NCBI RefSeq assembly: GCF_000813325.1
Contig: NZ_BBQE01000002.1
Length of the DNA stretch: 64,000 nt
From: Sulfurospirillum cavolei
Lineage (GTDB): Bacteria; Campylobacterota; Campylobacteria; Campylobacterales; Sulfurospirillaceae
Strand: one strand, 5' to 3'
The notes beneath the pieces are model-generated. The model was not told where the DNA came from. It saw nothing but the letters and a program-made list of their open reading frames with translations, and did no database searches. Position 1 is the first letter of the stretch. Each line of letters begins with the position of its first letter. Shown piece after piece: positions 8,607 to 17,459 of the stretch. A program made the translations under genes and the position numbers.

Positions 8607-9878
8607 TTACGGGCGTAACGCTTTAAGCGTTTTTTGAATCGCCGCTAACAGAAAGTCGATCTCTTTTTTCGTATGCGTAAAATGAATGGAGATACGTAAC
8701 CAACCCGGTTTTTCTTCAAAGCTTTGACCGTCTCTCAAGTGGAGCAAATCGTGTCCGTAAGGTCCGGCACAAGAGCATCCGGCTCGGGTTTGAATCCCGA
8801 AATGCTCGGAGAGATATTGGGAAATCGCATAGGGATTGATGCCTTCAAAATTCAGTGAAAAAATCGGTAATTTCTCTTGCGAATACTTACAATAAAGTTT
8901 CACTCCCTCAATCGCTCTTAAGCGTGAACCGAAATAAAACTTTAACTCTTCTTCGATCGCATGAATTTTGGCAAGTCCAATTTCATTGCGCAGATTGTAC
9001 GCCAGCGAAGCTTTAATCAATTGTAAAATCGCCGGTGTTCCCGCATCTTCGATGACTTCGACGTCACTTAGAAAATCATGCGAAACGCGTGAAACGTACG
9101 CAACCGTTCCGCCTCCGGCAAAGGTCGGCACGGTTTCGGTACAGAGCTCTTTTTTCATGACCAAAAGACCGCAAGAGCCCACGCCGCCTAAGAGTTTATG
9201 CGGAGAGAGAAACAAAGCGTCGTAGTAGTCGCAATCGATATTAACGTACGGCGAAGCCGCCGCCGCATCCAAACAGACGATGCCTTTATAGCGTTTGACG
9301 AGCGTGTAAATCGTACGATAATCGCTCATAATACCCGTCACGTTGGAAGCCACCGAAAATGAAGCGATAATCTCGCGTTTTTTATGACGTTCCAGCTGTG
9401 CTTCGAGGTATTCGATATCGATCTTTTCGTCTGCATCGAGGGGAATGCGTATGACTTCGCACACGCCTTCGCGGAAGCTAAGCTCATTGGAGTGATGTTC
9501 GTACGGGCCGACAAACACGACGGGAAGATTTTTCGGCTTTGCTCCGTATCGTTTTAAAGTACGCGGCGGGATATAAAGCCCCATCAGCTCTTGAAATTTT
9601 TTGATTGCTCCGGTCGCACCCGTTCCGCACGGAAAGAGGTAAAATCGTTCATCGATCGCCAACGCTTTTTTCAAATCGCTTCTAGCTTTGGCATAATACT
9701 CGGCGGTTTTCAGAGCACTCGAAGAGACTTCCGAGTGGGTATTGGCATAGGTTTTAAGGATTTCTTGCATCTTTTGTTCAATCGGTTTATACGCTTGCCC
9801 CGATGCGGTGTAATCAAAATAGAGAATATGTTTATCGCAAATAATATTTTTACGTATCGCTTGCACGGCTTTTTCCAA
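8607..9878 (-). CDS. Class V aminotransferase / cysteine desulfurase-like PLP enzyme
   Basis: About 423 residues with the aminotransferase class V fold. Visible features are YFDYTASG near the N-terminus, EHHSN (PLP-stacking His region), CLDAAAASPYVNI (the Asp that holds the PLP pyridine), LSPHKLLGG (Schiff-base Lys) and a C-terminal RAGCSCAGPYGH that carries the Cys region typical of selenocysteine lyase/SufS-like enzymes. The substrate is unknown. The open frame extends to 10016, but its first 46 codons overlap the divergent kinase gene; a TATAAT at 9892-9897 would start transcription near 9884, so a TTG start at 9878 is likely though not proven. The stop lies one base from that of lrgB (convergent). 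Confidence 0.75.
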   Translation of the reverse strand: MEKAVQAIRKNIICDKHILYFDYTASGQAYKPIEQKMQEILKTYANTHSEVSSSALKTAEYYAKARSDLKKALAIDERFYLFPCGTGATGAIKKFQELMGLYIPPRTLKRYGAKPKNLPVVFVGPYEHHSNELSFREGVCEVIRIPLDADEKIDIEYLEAQLERHKKREIIASFSVASNVTGIMSDYRTIYTLVKRYKGIVCLDAAAASPYVNIDCDYYDALFLSPHKLLGGVGSCGLLVMKKELCTETVPTFAGGGTVAYVSRVSHDFLSDVEVIEDAGTPAILQLIKASLAYNLRNEIGLAKIHAIEEELKFYFGSRLRAIEGVKLYCKYSQEKLPIFSLNFEGINPYAISQYLSEHFGIQTRAGCSCAGPYGHDLLHLRDGQSFEEKPGWLRISIHFTHTKKEIDFLLAAIQKTLKALRP

Positions 9879-9890
9879 AACTTTTTTGGG

Positions 9891-9897
9891 TATTATA
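9891..9897. promoter_or_regulatory. Shared bidirectional minus-10 between flgS and the aminotransferase gene
   Basis: The 7 bases TATTATA read as TATTAT on the plus strand (9891-9896) and TATAAT on the minus strand (9897-9892). Each direction would start transcription 6-8 bases beyond, giving a leader of about 35 bases for flgS and a nearly leaderless mRNA for the aminotransferase. Confidence 0.45.
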
Positions 9898-9936
9898 GCG
9901 TTTAAAATCTCTATGCATCTTAATGGATCGGACGAA

Positions 9937-10956
9937 ATGATAGACGAAACCCTACTCAACAGCCTAAGCGCGAAAGAAAAAGAGCTTTTTAAACAAGGCT
10001 TGGAAGACCTCATCAACCAAACGTACGTTATCGAGGAGGAGTATAAAAAGCTCGGCGATTCCTACAATGCGTTACAAGAGATGATCTTACAAATTATCGA
10101 AGTGCAACCCAACGCTTTATGGGTTTTCGATCAAAACGGTACGCTCTTTTTGCAAAACAGCGAAGCTAAAAACGTGGAACATTTGTTGGAGAAATTTAGC
10201 GATCTACATGTCAGCGAGGAGATCGAATCTGAGGGGAAAAACTACCTGATCAAAAGCGTGCGTCAAGGCGATAAAAAAATTATCACGGCAACGGATATTA
10301 CGGAAGGAAAACGTCAAGAGCGTTTGGTTTCCATGGGGCAAGTCGCCGCCCACCTCTCCCATGAAATCCGAAATCCGATAGGTTCTGTCTCTTTGCTTGC
10401 CTCTACCTTGCTTAAAAAAGTCGATCCGAGCGTGAAACCGCTGGTCAGTGAAATCAAAAAAGCGATTTGGCGCGTCGAGCGCATTATCAAAGCGACACTT
10501 TTGTTTACCAAAGGGGTGCAAATCAACCCCAGCGCTTTTTACCTCGATCGTCTCGTTAAAGAGTGCGAACAAGCCATTTCCCACTATTCGTATACGAAAG
10601 AAGTTGCGTTTCACTACGCCTTGGAACATATCGAGGTAAAAGCCGATTTCGAGCTTTTGAACTTGGTCGTACAGAACTTTATTTTCAATGCGATCGATGC
10701 AATCGAAGAGAACGATCAAGAAAACGGTAACGTCGTTCTTTCGTTTATGCAAGAAGAAGCGTTTAACGTTCTTGTTGTTCAAGACGACGGCAAAGCCGTT
10801 GAAAATAAAAATATTCTTTTCGAGCCTTTTAAAACAACGAAAACGAAAGGTAACGGCTTGGGGCTTGCTCTTTCATTGCAAATCGTGCAAGCCCACGGCG
10901 GTAAGATCGAGCTCCTTGAAGAACCCAAACGATTTTTAATTAAACTCCCGAAATAA
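9937..10956 (+). CDS. flgS: Flagellar sensor histidine kinase FlgS (NtrB-like)
   Basis: A 339-residue soluble kinase without membrane segments. An N-terminal helical and PAS-like region (residues 1-120) precedes the H box AAHLSHEIRNPIGS (His142), the N box NFIFNAIDAIEEN, the G1 box QDDGKA and the G2 box GNGLGLALSLQIV. In Campylobacter, FlgS senses assembly of the flagellar export apparatus and phosphorylates FlgR to switch on sigma-54 rod-hook genes; the soluble layout and the start MIDETLLNSLSAKEKEL fit FlgS. No flgR is in the window, which is also the case in C. jejuni. A longer frame from 9886 exists, but the ATG at 9937 fits the family. The stop is 3 bases from the convergent dnaE. Confidence 0.75.
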   Translation: MIDETLLNSLSAKEKELFKQGLEDLINQTYVIEEEYKKLGDSYNALQEMILQIIEVQPNALWVFDQNGTLFLQNSEAKNVEHLLEKFSDLHVSEEIESEGKNYLIKSVRQGDKKIITATDITEGKRQERLVSMGQVAAHLSHEIRNPIGSVSLLASTLLKKVDPSVKPLVSEIKKAIWRVERIIKATLLFTKGVQINPSAFYLDRLVKECEQAISHYSYTKEVAFHYALEHIEVKADFELLNLVVQNFIFNAIDAIEENDQENGNVVLSFMQEEAFNVLVVQDDGKAVENKNILFEPFKTTKTKGNGLGLALSLQIVQAHGGKIELLEEPKRFLIKLPK

Positions 10957-10959
10957 GCT

Positions 10960-13900
10960 TTAACCGATGACGCGAACGTGCGGCATCGAGGCGATTTTTT
11001 CATCCAAACTATCGTCTACGCCGAACGTCGTCTCGATGTAAACGTCTTGCAGTTTTGAGGTAATCACCAAATGCAACGCTCTTCTTCCTCCGCTTTCGCG
11101 CACCGCTCGGTAGAGATGCTCAAGAACGTCTTCGTCATCGCATAAATCGACGGCGACGACTTTGGGTTCTAAAGGGATTTCGATGACTTTCGTTTCGACT
11201 TTCTCTTTTTTAGCCTCACTCAAATCCATAATCTTTAAAACGCGGGTCTTGACGCCTTGCTCGTCGTTGGAAATTTCGACCTTAAAACACAGCGGCGCGT
11301 CCAAATCCATTTTATTCAAAATCTCGAGTTGTTTTTCAAAGACGGTCAATTCCATACTTCCGTGAAAATCCATCAACGAAACGATGCCGAATTTGTTGCC
11401 TTTTTTGCTGATTTTTTCGGTAATGCCCTCTACTTTGCCGATTAAAAGGGCTTTGCTCGCATTTTCGATCTGATCGATATGGCTCGAAAGCGTATAGTTC
11501 ATTTCGTCAATCTGTGCACGAAACGCATCGAGCGGGTGTCCCGAAATGTAAAAACCGATGGTCTCTTTTTCCAAATCCAACAACACTTTTGAATCAAATT
11601 CCGCGGAATTTTCAATGTTCACCTGTACCGAAACCATCTCTTCGGCATCTCCAAACAAGGAGTATTCCGCCATTTTTTTCGCACGATTGCACTCCGCGCT
11701 CGCATCGATAATAGCGTCGATATTTTCCAAAAGAGCACGCCGTGAATAGCCGAATCCATCAAAACTTCCCGATTTGATGAACGACTCTAAAACTTTTTTA
11801 TTGACTTTAGAGCTGTCGATGCGTGAGATAAAATCGCTCATATCCGCAAACAACGATTGTTCTCTGGCTTCTAAAATTTTGCCGATGGCGGCATTGCCTA
11901 CCCCTTTAATCGCTCCCAAGCCGAATAAAATCGCCTCTTTCCCATCAGTGTCGGTAATCGCGCTAAATTCAACCAAAGAGTGTTGAATGGAGGGTGGCAG
12001 AAGTTTGAGTCCCAAGCGTTTAACCTCATCGATGTACTTGACGATCTTATCGGTGTTGTCCTGCTCCGAAGTTAAAAGTGCCGCCATAAACTCTTGCGGA
12101 TAGTAGTATTTTAAATACGCCGTTTGGAATGTAACGAGAGCATACGCTGCCGAGTGCGATTTGTTAAAACCGTATCCCGCAAACTTTTCGATCAATCCGA
12201 AAAGCTCGATCGCATGGTCGCGTCCTAAGCCTTGCTTGACCGCACCGTCGGCAAACTCTTCGGCTTTTTGTTTCATATAGTCGATCTTTTTCTTACCCAT
12301 CGCACGACGAATCAAATCCGCTTCGCCGAGGCTAAAACCCCCTATCGCTTGAACGATCTGCATAACCTGTTCTTGATAGACGATAACGCCGTATGTGGGT
12401 TCTAAGATCGGTTGTAAGGGTTTGGTAAACTCGTCAAAAAAGTACGTAACCTCTTTACGTCCATGCTTTCGATCAATAAAATCGTCCAACATACCCGATT
12501 CCATCGGTCCGGGGCGGTAAAGGGCAAGAACCGCGATCAAATCTTCAAACGTGCTCGGTTTAAGACGGGCATTAAGCGATTGCATACCGTCCGATTCGAT
12601 CTGGAAAAGGCCTACCGTTTCACCGCTTTGAATCAAATCATACACATTAGGATCGTTCAGATCGATCGCGTTAAAGTTGATCTCTTGGTTATAACGCGCT
12701 TTGATCAGTTTAAGCGCATTGTCGATGACGGTTAGGGTCTTCAGACCCAAAAAGTCGAACTTAATAAGATCGACGTCTTCAAGGTAGTTGAGCGAATATT
12801 GCGTGACCAGATGATCTTCGCCGGAGGGTTGATACAAAGGGGTTTTATGCCACAACTCTTCGTCGCTGATGACCACACCCGCCGCGTGCATTCCCGAGTT
12901 TCTATTTAAGCCCTCCAGTGCCAGCGCAAATTTCCATACCCGTTTCATTCGCGGATCTCTCTCGATCAGTTCGCGAAGTTTAGGCTCTTTTTGGTATGCG
13001 CCCGCTTTATACCCCTCTTCGCCTTCCACGCCTTTGCCGTTTAAGGTAATGCCCAATTCATCGGGGATCAGTTTTGCCATCGCATCCGCTTCGGCGTAAG
13101 GAATGGCCAAAACGCGCGCGACGTCGCGAATAACGCCCTTGGCTAAAAGTTTACCGAACGTAATGACTTGCGCGACGTTGTAGCGTCCGTATTTCTCGAC
13201 GACGTAATCGATAATTTCACCGCGCCTGCTTTGGCAAAAGTCGACGTCGATATCCGGCATGCTGATACGTTCCGGATTTAAAAATCGTTCGAAAAGCAAG
13301 TTATAAGGCATCGGATCAAGATCGGTAATAAACAGGCTAAACGCGACCAAACTTCCTGCCGCCGAACCCCGTCCTGGTCCCACCGGAACGCCTCTGCTTT
13401 TGGCTTCGCGAATAAAATCCCAAACGATAAGCATATAGCCCGGAAATTTCATACTGCAAATAACGCCGATTTCGCGCTCTAAACGCGCACGGTACGCTTC
13501 ATGTTGACTCTCATCGACGTAGACGAGCCTTTTTTCAAGTCCTTCGCGGCATTTATAGGCAAAAAATTCATCGTCGGTTTCAAAGTTCAATCCTTCGCGC
13601 GCCGCGTACTCTTTGGTAAATTTAAATTTCGGCGGCGTCGGATTGCCCAGCTTGATCTCTAGATTGCACTTTTCGACGATCTCTTGCGTATTGGAAATCG
13701 CTTCGGGAATATCGGCAAACAGATCGCTCATCTGTGCGGGAGATTTGACGTAAAACTCATGCACGGAATGGCGGAGACGATTAGGATCGTCAAACTCTTT
13801 GTTCATCGCGATACACATAAACGCTTCGTGCGCTTCGGCATCGTCTTGCTCCAAATAGTGCGTATCGTTGGTAGCGATCAGCTTAATGCCCGTCTCTTTA

Positions 13901-14508
13901 GCGATACGTAAAATCGCATCGTCGATAAAGAGCTGATCGCTAATACCGTGGCGCATGATCTCAAGGTAAAAATCGTCCCCGAAAATATCTTTGTATTCCA
14001 AAGCGATCTCTTTGGCTTTTTCATAGCCTTTCGCACCGAATTGCACGTTGCGTTTGTTGTTTAGGTTGAGATGCCAGTTGACTTCGCCCTGTAAACACGC
14101 ACCCGAGCAGATCAGCCCTTCGGAGTGCTCGCGTAAGAGTTGCTTGTTGATGCGCGGATAGTAGTAAAAGCCTTTGATGTAACTCATCGAAGAGAGATAC
14201 ATCAAGTTTTTGTAACCGACTTCGTTTTTGGCGTACAAGCAGAGGTGAAAACGCTGTTTGGTGGATTTGTCGCCGATGTCGTCTTGATTGTGAATGTACG
14301 CTTCCATACCGATGATAGGCTTGATGCCCTCTTTGCGCATGGTTTGGTAAAAATCGATGGCGCCGAACATATTGCCGTGATCGGTAATCGCCGCCGAAGT
14401 TACGCCTTGAGATTTGAGTTTTTTGGCAAGTTTGCCTATTTTATTCGCACCGTCTAACAAAGAATATTCGGTGTGTAAATGGAGATGGGTATACGCTATT
14501 TCGCTCAT
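10960..14508 (-). CDS. dnaE: DNA polymerase III alpha subunit DnaE
   Basis: A 1182-residue replicative polymerase, of normal length for the family. The N-terminal PHP domain starts with YTHLHLHTEYSLLDGA; the polymerase core carries PVGPGRGSAAGSLVAF and the catalytic PDIDVDFCQSRRGEIIDYV (Asp pair near residues 408-412). The fingers and beta-binding regions follow, with helix-hairpin-helix and OB-fold domains toward the C-terminus (IGKVEGITEKISKKGNKFG near residue 1010). It synthesises the chromosome within the Pol III holoenzyme. It appears monocistronic, with its own minus-10 at 14537-14542, and converges on flgS. Confidence 0.97.
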   Translation of the reverse strand: MSEIAYTHLHLHTEYSLLDGANKIGKLAKKLKSQGVTSAAITDHGNMFGAIDFYQTMRKEGIKPIIGMEAYIHNQDDIGDKSTKQRFHLCLYAKNEVGYKNLMYLSSMSYIKGFYYYPRINKQLLREHSEGLICSGACLQGEVNWHLNLNNKRNVQFGAKGYEKAKEIALEYKDIFGDDFYLEIMRHGISDQLFIDDAILRIAKETGIKLIATNDTHYLEQDDAEAHEAFMCIAMNKEFDDPNRLRHSVHEFYVKSPAQMSDLFADIPEAISNTQEIVEKCNLEIKLGNPTPPKFKFTKEYAAREGLNFETDDEFFAYKCREGLEKRLVYVDESQHEAYRARLEREIGVICSMKFPGYMLIVWDFIREAKSRGVPVGPGRGSAAGSLVAFSLFITDLDPMPYNLLFERFLNPERISMPDIDVDFCQSRRGEIIDYVVEKYGRYNVAQVITFGKLLAKGVIRDVARVLAIPYAEADAMAKLIPDELGITLNGKGVEGEEGYKAGAYQKEPKLRELIERDPRMKRVWKFALALEGLNRNSGMHAAGVVISDEELWHKTPLYQPSGEDHLVTQYSLNYLEDVDLIKFDFLGLKTLTVIDNALKLIKARYNQEINFNAIDLNDPNVYDLIQSGETVGLFQIESDGMQSLNARLKPSTFEDLIAVLALYRPGPMESGMLDDFIDRKHGRKEVTYFFDEFTKPLQPILEPTYGVIVYQEQVMQIVQAIGGFSLGEADLIRRAMGKKKIDYMKQKAEEFADGAVKQGLGRDHAIELFGLIEKFAGYGFNKSHSAAYALVTFQTAYLKYYYPQEFMAALLTSEQDNTDKIVKYIDEVKRLGLKLLPPSIQHSLVEFSAITDTDGKEAILFGLGAIKGVGNAAIGKILEAREQSLFADMSDFISRIDSSKVNKKVLESFIKSGSFDGFGYSRRALLENIDAIIDASAECNRAKKMAEYSLFGDAEEMVSVQVNIENSAEFDSKVLLDLEKETIGFYISGHPLDAFRAQIDEMNYTLSSHIDQIENASKALLIGKVEGITEKISKKGNKFGIVSLMDFHGSMELTVFEKQLEILNKMDLDAPLCFKVEISNDEQGVKTRVLKIMDLSEAKKEKVETKVIEIPLEPKVVAVDLCDDEDVLEHLYRAVRESGGRRALHLVITSKLQDVYIETTFGVDDSLDEKIASMPHVRVIG

Positions 14509-14536
14509 GTCGTCTTCTGTTCATAGGTTTTCTTTG

Positions 14537-14542
14537 ATTGTA
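14537..14542 (-). promoter_or_regulatory. Candidate minus-10 of dnaE
   Basis: TACAAT on the minus strand, about 29 bases before the dnaE ATG, within GTTACAATC. No strong minus-35 is evident. Confidence 0.4.
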
Positions 14543-14578
14543 ACAAAAACGGACTTAAGAGGGTGTAAGAAGTGCCTT

Positions 14579-14614
14579 TAACGCTTTACATGTAAGCTTA
14601 CATGTAAAGCGTTA
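14579..14614. repeat. Perfect 36-bp palindrome built from two TTACATGTAA units
   Basis: The two 18-base halves are exact reverse complements. TTACATGTAA lies at 14586-14595 and again at 14598-14607, flanked by TAACGCT and AGCGTTA. It sits between the end of the FlxA-like gene and the dnaE promoter, so it may stop readthrough. It lacks the T-tract of a Rho-independent terminator and, being loop-free as DNA, could form a cruciform. Confidence 0.9.
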
Positions 14615-14632
14615 CCCCAAGCCAAAAAGGAG

Positions 14633-15116
14633 TTAGGCGGATGTTTTCGCAGCTTGTGCTTCCAATGCTACCAGTTGCGCTTGATACGAGACGAGCATTG
14701 CTTGTTTCGTCTGTACTTCTTGAGCATTTTGAGCATCGTCGCTCGATTTTTTCTCGGCTACGGCAATCTCTTTTTCCAAGGCGGCAATTTTTTCTTTTAA
14801 CGCTTCAATTTGGTTTTGAATGCTATCGCCGCTACTCGTTCCGGAAGCGGCACTTGAGCCCCCGCTTTGGGTGCTACCACTAGAACTCGTATCTTCAGAC
14901 GAACTAGACCGAATCGGTGTTGGACGTACTATTACTTTGACTTGTTGCCGCCAAAGCTTTCGCTTCGTCTGAAATTTCGACGGTATCGACCGGCGTGCTA
15001 GACGTCGTATCGGTCGTATCGTTACTTGCCGTACTACTGTTTTTCGTAGCGGACGTACTCGTTTGGCTTTGTGTCGCCGCGAGTTGGGATGCATACGATG
15101 TGTCGACGGTACTCAT
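14633..15116 (-). pseudogene. FlxA-like Ser/Thr-rich coiled-coil protein, frameshifted
   Basis: Translation starts at 15116 behind AAGGAG (MSTVDTSYASQLAATQ) and reads a Ser/Thr-rich, low-complexity segment to a TAG at 14904. The sequence continues sensibly in another frame: a Ser-rich linker, then a coiled coil (IQNQIEALKEKIAALEKEIAV) and a C-terminal helix ending AAKTSA at 14633. Removing one G in the GG pair at 14909-14910 joins the parts into one protein of about 160 residues. The shape resembles the FlxA-like family, some members of which are flagellum-regulated; that link is inferred. It is downstream of a PAS/chemoreceptor pair in the same orientation. Confidence 0.6.
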
Positions 15117-15151
15117 ATTCCATCTCCTTGCAAAAATTTACCCCTTCAACC

Positions 15152-15157
15152 ATATCG
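15152..15157 (-). promoter_or_regulatory. Possible sigma-28-type minus-10 before the FlxA-like gene
   Basis: CGATAT on the minus strand matches the flagellar sigma-28 minus-10 used in Campylobacter. TTAAGTT lies upstream but with a spacer about 5 bases longer than usual, so support is weak. Confidence 0.25.
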
Positions 15158-15174
15158 GAACAATCTTCGAAAAA

Positions 15175-16878
15175 TTAACTTAATTGCCCCATAATTTTTA
15201 AAATATCGCCCGTTTTTTCTTCGATCTCTTCGACGTCGTGCGTTAAGGAACTCATCTCCTTGGCATTCGTGCCCATTTTGGCAGAACTATCGACGATACC
15301 GCCGACGATGACGTTGATAGTGGCTTGAATTTGAGAGAGCGAATGGTTGGTTTTATCGGCAAGTTCACGAATATTGTCGGCAACGACCGCGAAACCGCGC
15401 CCGTGTTCACCCGCGCGCGCTGCTTCGATAGCGGCATTGAGTGCCAATAAATTGGTTTGGTCGGCAATATCTCCGATCAGATTTAAAATATCGCTCGCCT
15501 CTTTAGCATTGTGCGTCAAGGTCGTGAGCGTTTCCGCCAAATGCTGTTGGATACTTCCCATTTGCTGCATCGACGCCGTCGTTTTTTTAACGATACGGTT
15601 CAAATCGCTGAGCGGTTCGTTTTTAATCGTCGCAACCGAGTCGGAAAGTTTTTGAGCATTGGCTTGAATTTTGCCGCTTTGCTCTTCGTTTTCGCGAATC
15701 ATCTGCGATAATGCATTGCCAAGGGCATTGACGCCCTCAACCAACTCTTTAAGATCTCCGTCCGTCGCGATGGAAATCGGTCGGCTAAAATCGCCGTTTT
15801 GGAAATTTTTTAACGACGCCAAAGTCGCGTTCATCACTTCATTGACTTTAGCGATCATCGCATCGATTTCGTAAGAGAGGCGATTGGTTAGAAAGTTCGA
15901 TGAAACGTACGACGTTTTATTTTCCATAAAACCGTTGGACATTTTGGAACAAATAATCAACACTTCGCCTACAACGCGTATATCGTCCAATCGTAATTTC
16001 TCAAACTCTTTAAACGTCGTATCGATGACTTTAACCGTAGAACCGATCTCATCATCCGTATCTTCTTCCAAACGATAGTCGATCATATTTTTCTTATTCG
16101 TCACGTAAAGGGCAAAATCCTCAACGTAATGTTTGAGATTTCGCATACGCTTGCCGATCAACTTTTCGCTCAAAAAGCGTGTTAAAAAAGAAAAAAGTAC
16201 GACGATCGCAATGAGAATAAGGCTATTTTGTAGCACCATCGCCCTAAGCGCTTCGTCTAAGACCTTTTTTTCTTTTGCAACGAGCAGATCGATGTCGTCG
16301 GCATACACTCCGGTTCCGATAATCCACTGCCACGGCGCAAATAACTCGACGAAAGAAATCTTGGCTTGAGGTTTGTTAAAGCCCGGTTTTTCCCACATGT
16401 AGTGTACGACGCCTTTGCCCTCTTTTTTTGCGGCTTCGACCATTTCGTTAAATAAAAATTTGCCCGTAGGGTCTTTGGATTGGCTCAAATCGCTCCCGTC
16501 TAATGCCGGTTTAATCGGATGCATCACCATCTTAGGCGTAAAATCGTTAATCCAAAAATAACCGTCTTCTCCGAAACGCAACCGTTTAATCGCGTCTTTC
16601 GCTTTGGCTTGATACGCCGCAATCACGCTTGGATCGTCTTTGTTCGTTTCGTTTTGAAGTTCTTGATAGACGATGTTGATCACCTGATAGGCAATTTTGG
16701 TTTTGTCGCTAAGAGCTTCGACTTTGTCGCGCGTCATAATCGAACGGGTACTTTCAAGGCGCGCACCCTCTTCTTGGTACATCAAAAAAGCACTCACACA
16801 GGTTGAAACGACGGCGGTAACGAGTAAAGCGGCAACGACCAGAAGCGTTACTTTAAACTGAATACTGAACTTTTTCAT
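15175..16878 (-). CDS. Methyl-accepting chemotaxis protein with periplasmic single Cache domain
   Basis: A 567-residue transmembrane chemoreceptor. TM1 is at residues 10-32. A periplasmic sCache-type domain follows (GEDGYFWINDFTPKMVMHPIKPALDGSDLS and WQWIIGTGVYADDID are its typical motifs), then TM2 at about 215-235, a long HAMP-like linker and the signalling domain with the highly conserved hairpin IGDIADQTNLLALNAAIEAARAGEHGRGFAVVAD, which contacts CheA and CheW. sCache domains of this type often bind small organic acids; the ligand is unknown. Its ATG overlaps the stop of the upstream PAS gene by 4 bases, suggesting the two work together. Confidence 0.92.
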   Translation of the reverse strand: MKKFSIQFKVTLLVVAALLVTAVVSTCVSAFLMYQEEGARLESTRSIMTRDKVEALSDKTKIAYQVINIVYQELQNETNKDDPSVIAAYQAKAKDAIKRLRFGEDGYFWINDFTPKMVMHPIKPALDGSDLSQSKDPTGKFLFNEMVEAAKKEGKGVVHYMWEKPGFNKPQAKISFVELFAPWQWIIGTGVYADDIDLLVAKEKKVLDEALRAMVLQNSLILIAIVVLFSFLTRFLSEKLIGKRMRNLKHYVEDFALYVTNKKNMIDYRLEEDTDDEIGSTVKVIDTTFKEFEKLRLDDIRVVGEVLIICSKMSNGFMENKTSYVSSNFLTNRLSYEIDAMIAKVNEVMNATLASLKNFQNGDFSRPISIATDGDLKELVEGVNALGNALSQMIRENEEQSGKIQANAQKLSDSVATIKNEPLSDLNRIVKKTTASMQQMGSIQQHLAETLTTLTHNAKEASDILNLIGDIADQTNLLALNAAIEAARAGEHGRGFAVVADNIRELADKTNHSLSQIQATINVIVGGIVDSSAKMGTNAKEMSSLTHDVEEIEEKTGDILKIMGQLS

Positions 16879-17273
16879 GCTCTTTGCTCCTGCTCTCGCA
16901 TCTTTCGATACACCGCTTCGTATTTTTCGATCTCTTCGGGAAAGGCTTTTTTACGTACGGAAAGATAATGCTCTTTTCCAAACGGAAAGATTGTCGCATA
17001 CACCCAATAATGTTGCCCGTTTTTCGCGCTGTTTTTGACAAACCCTTGCCATACTTTTCCTTGTTTGATCGTCTCCCAAAGCTCTTTAAATGCGGCTTTG
17101 GGCATATCGGGGTGGCGAATGATGTTGTGCGGTTGTCCGATCAATTCTTCCAAAGAGTAACCCGAAACGTGCACAAACGCTTTATCGGCAAATACGATAT
17201 GCCCTCTCGCGTCCGTTTCGGAAACCAATAAGGTCGTATCGTCCAATACGATTTCATTTCCTTTCGTTTGCAT
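16875..17273 (-). CDS. PAS-domain redox/energy taxis protein (CetB/Aer-like)
   Basis: A 132-residue single-domain PAS protein. The motif GYSLEELIGQPHNIIRHPDMPKAAFKELWETIKQGKVWQGFVKN is typical of the Aer/CetB PAS group, which binds FAD and reports redox state to a chemoreceptor. I chose the ATG at 17273 because AAAGGA precedes it by 9 bases; the 16 extra upstream residues of the longer frame are unlike the family. The 4-base overlap with the following chemoreceptor resembles the C. jejuni cetB-cetA pair, except that here the partner has a complete Cache domain. Confidence 0.85.
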   Translation of the reverse strand: MQTKGNEIVLDDTTLLVSETDARGHIVFADKAFVHVSGYSLEELIGQPHNIIRHPDMPKAAFKELWETIKQGKVWQGFVKNSAKNGQHYWVYATIFPFGKEHYLSVRKKAFPEEIEKYEAVYRKMREQEQRA

Positions 17274-17311
17274 CGTGAAAAATCCTTTAATCCACATAAT
17301 TTTAAATGAGC

Positions 17312-17317
17312 ATTGTA
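17312..17317 (-). promoter_or_regulatory. Candidate minus-10 of the PAS-chemoreceptor operon
   Basis: TACAAT on the minus strand, about 38 bases before the PAS start. Confidence 0.4.
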
Positions 17318-17410
17318 ACATTTTCTTTTGCCAAGCAGATTAAAGTTTTCTGATTATCTGCAAACATCCCCTTTTTGAGTGAATTTACGCTTCATTAACT
17401 GTCTCTACGC

Positions 17411-17416
17411 TACAAT
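17411..17416 (+). promoter_or_regulatory. Candidate minus-10 of the adaptor-channel-OYE-esterase-GGDEF/EAL operon
   Basis: TACAAT within GCTACAATAATAG, 43 bases before the first ATG. An ACATGT palindrome follows at 17424-17429, close to the expected start of transcription. No regulator gene is adjacent. Confidence 0.4.
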
Positions 17417-17459
17417 AATAGAACATGTCACATTTTTTAAAACGCACTAAGGATTTTTC

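Noticed and set aside
9879..10016. 46 extra N-terminal residues for the aminotransferase
   Set aside because: They overlap the divergent flgS coding region, lie upstream of the likely promoter and do not resemble the family.
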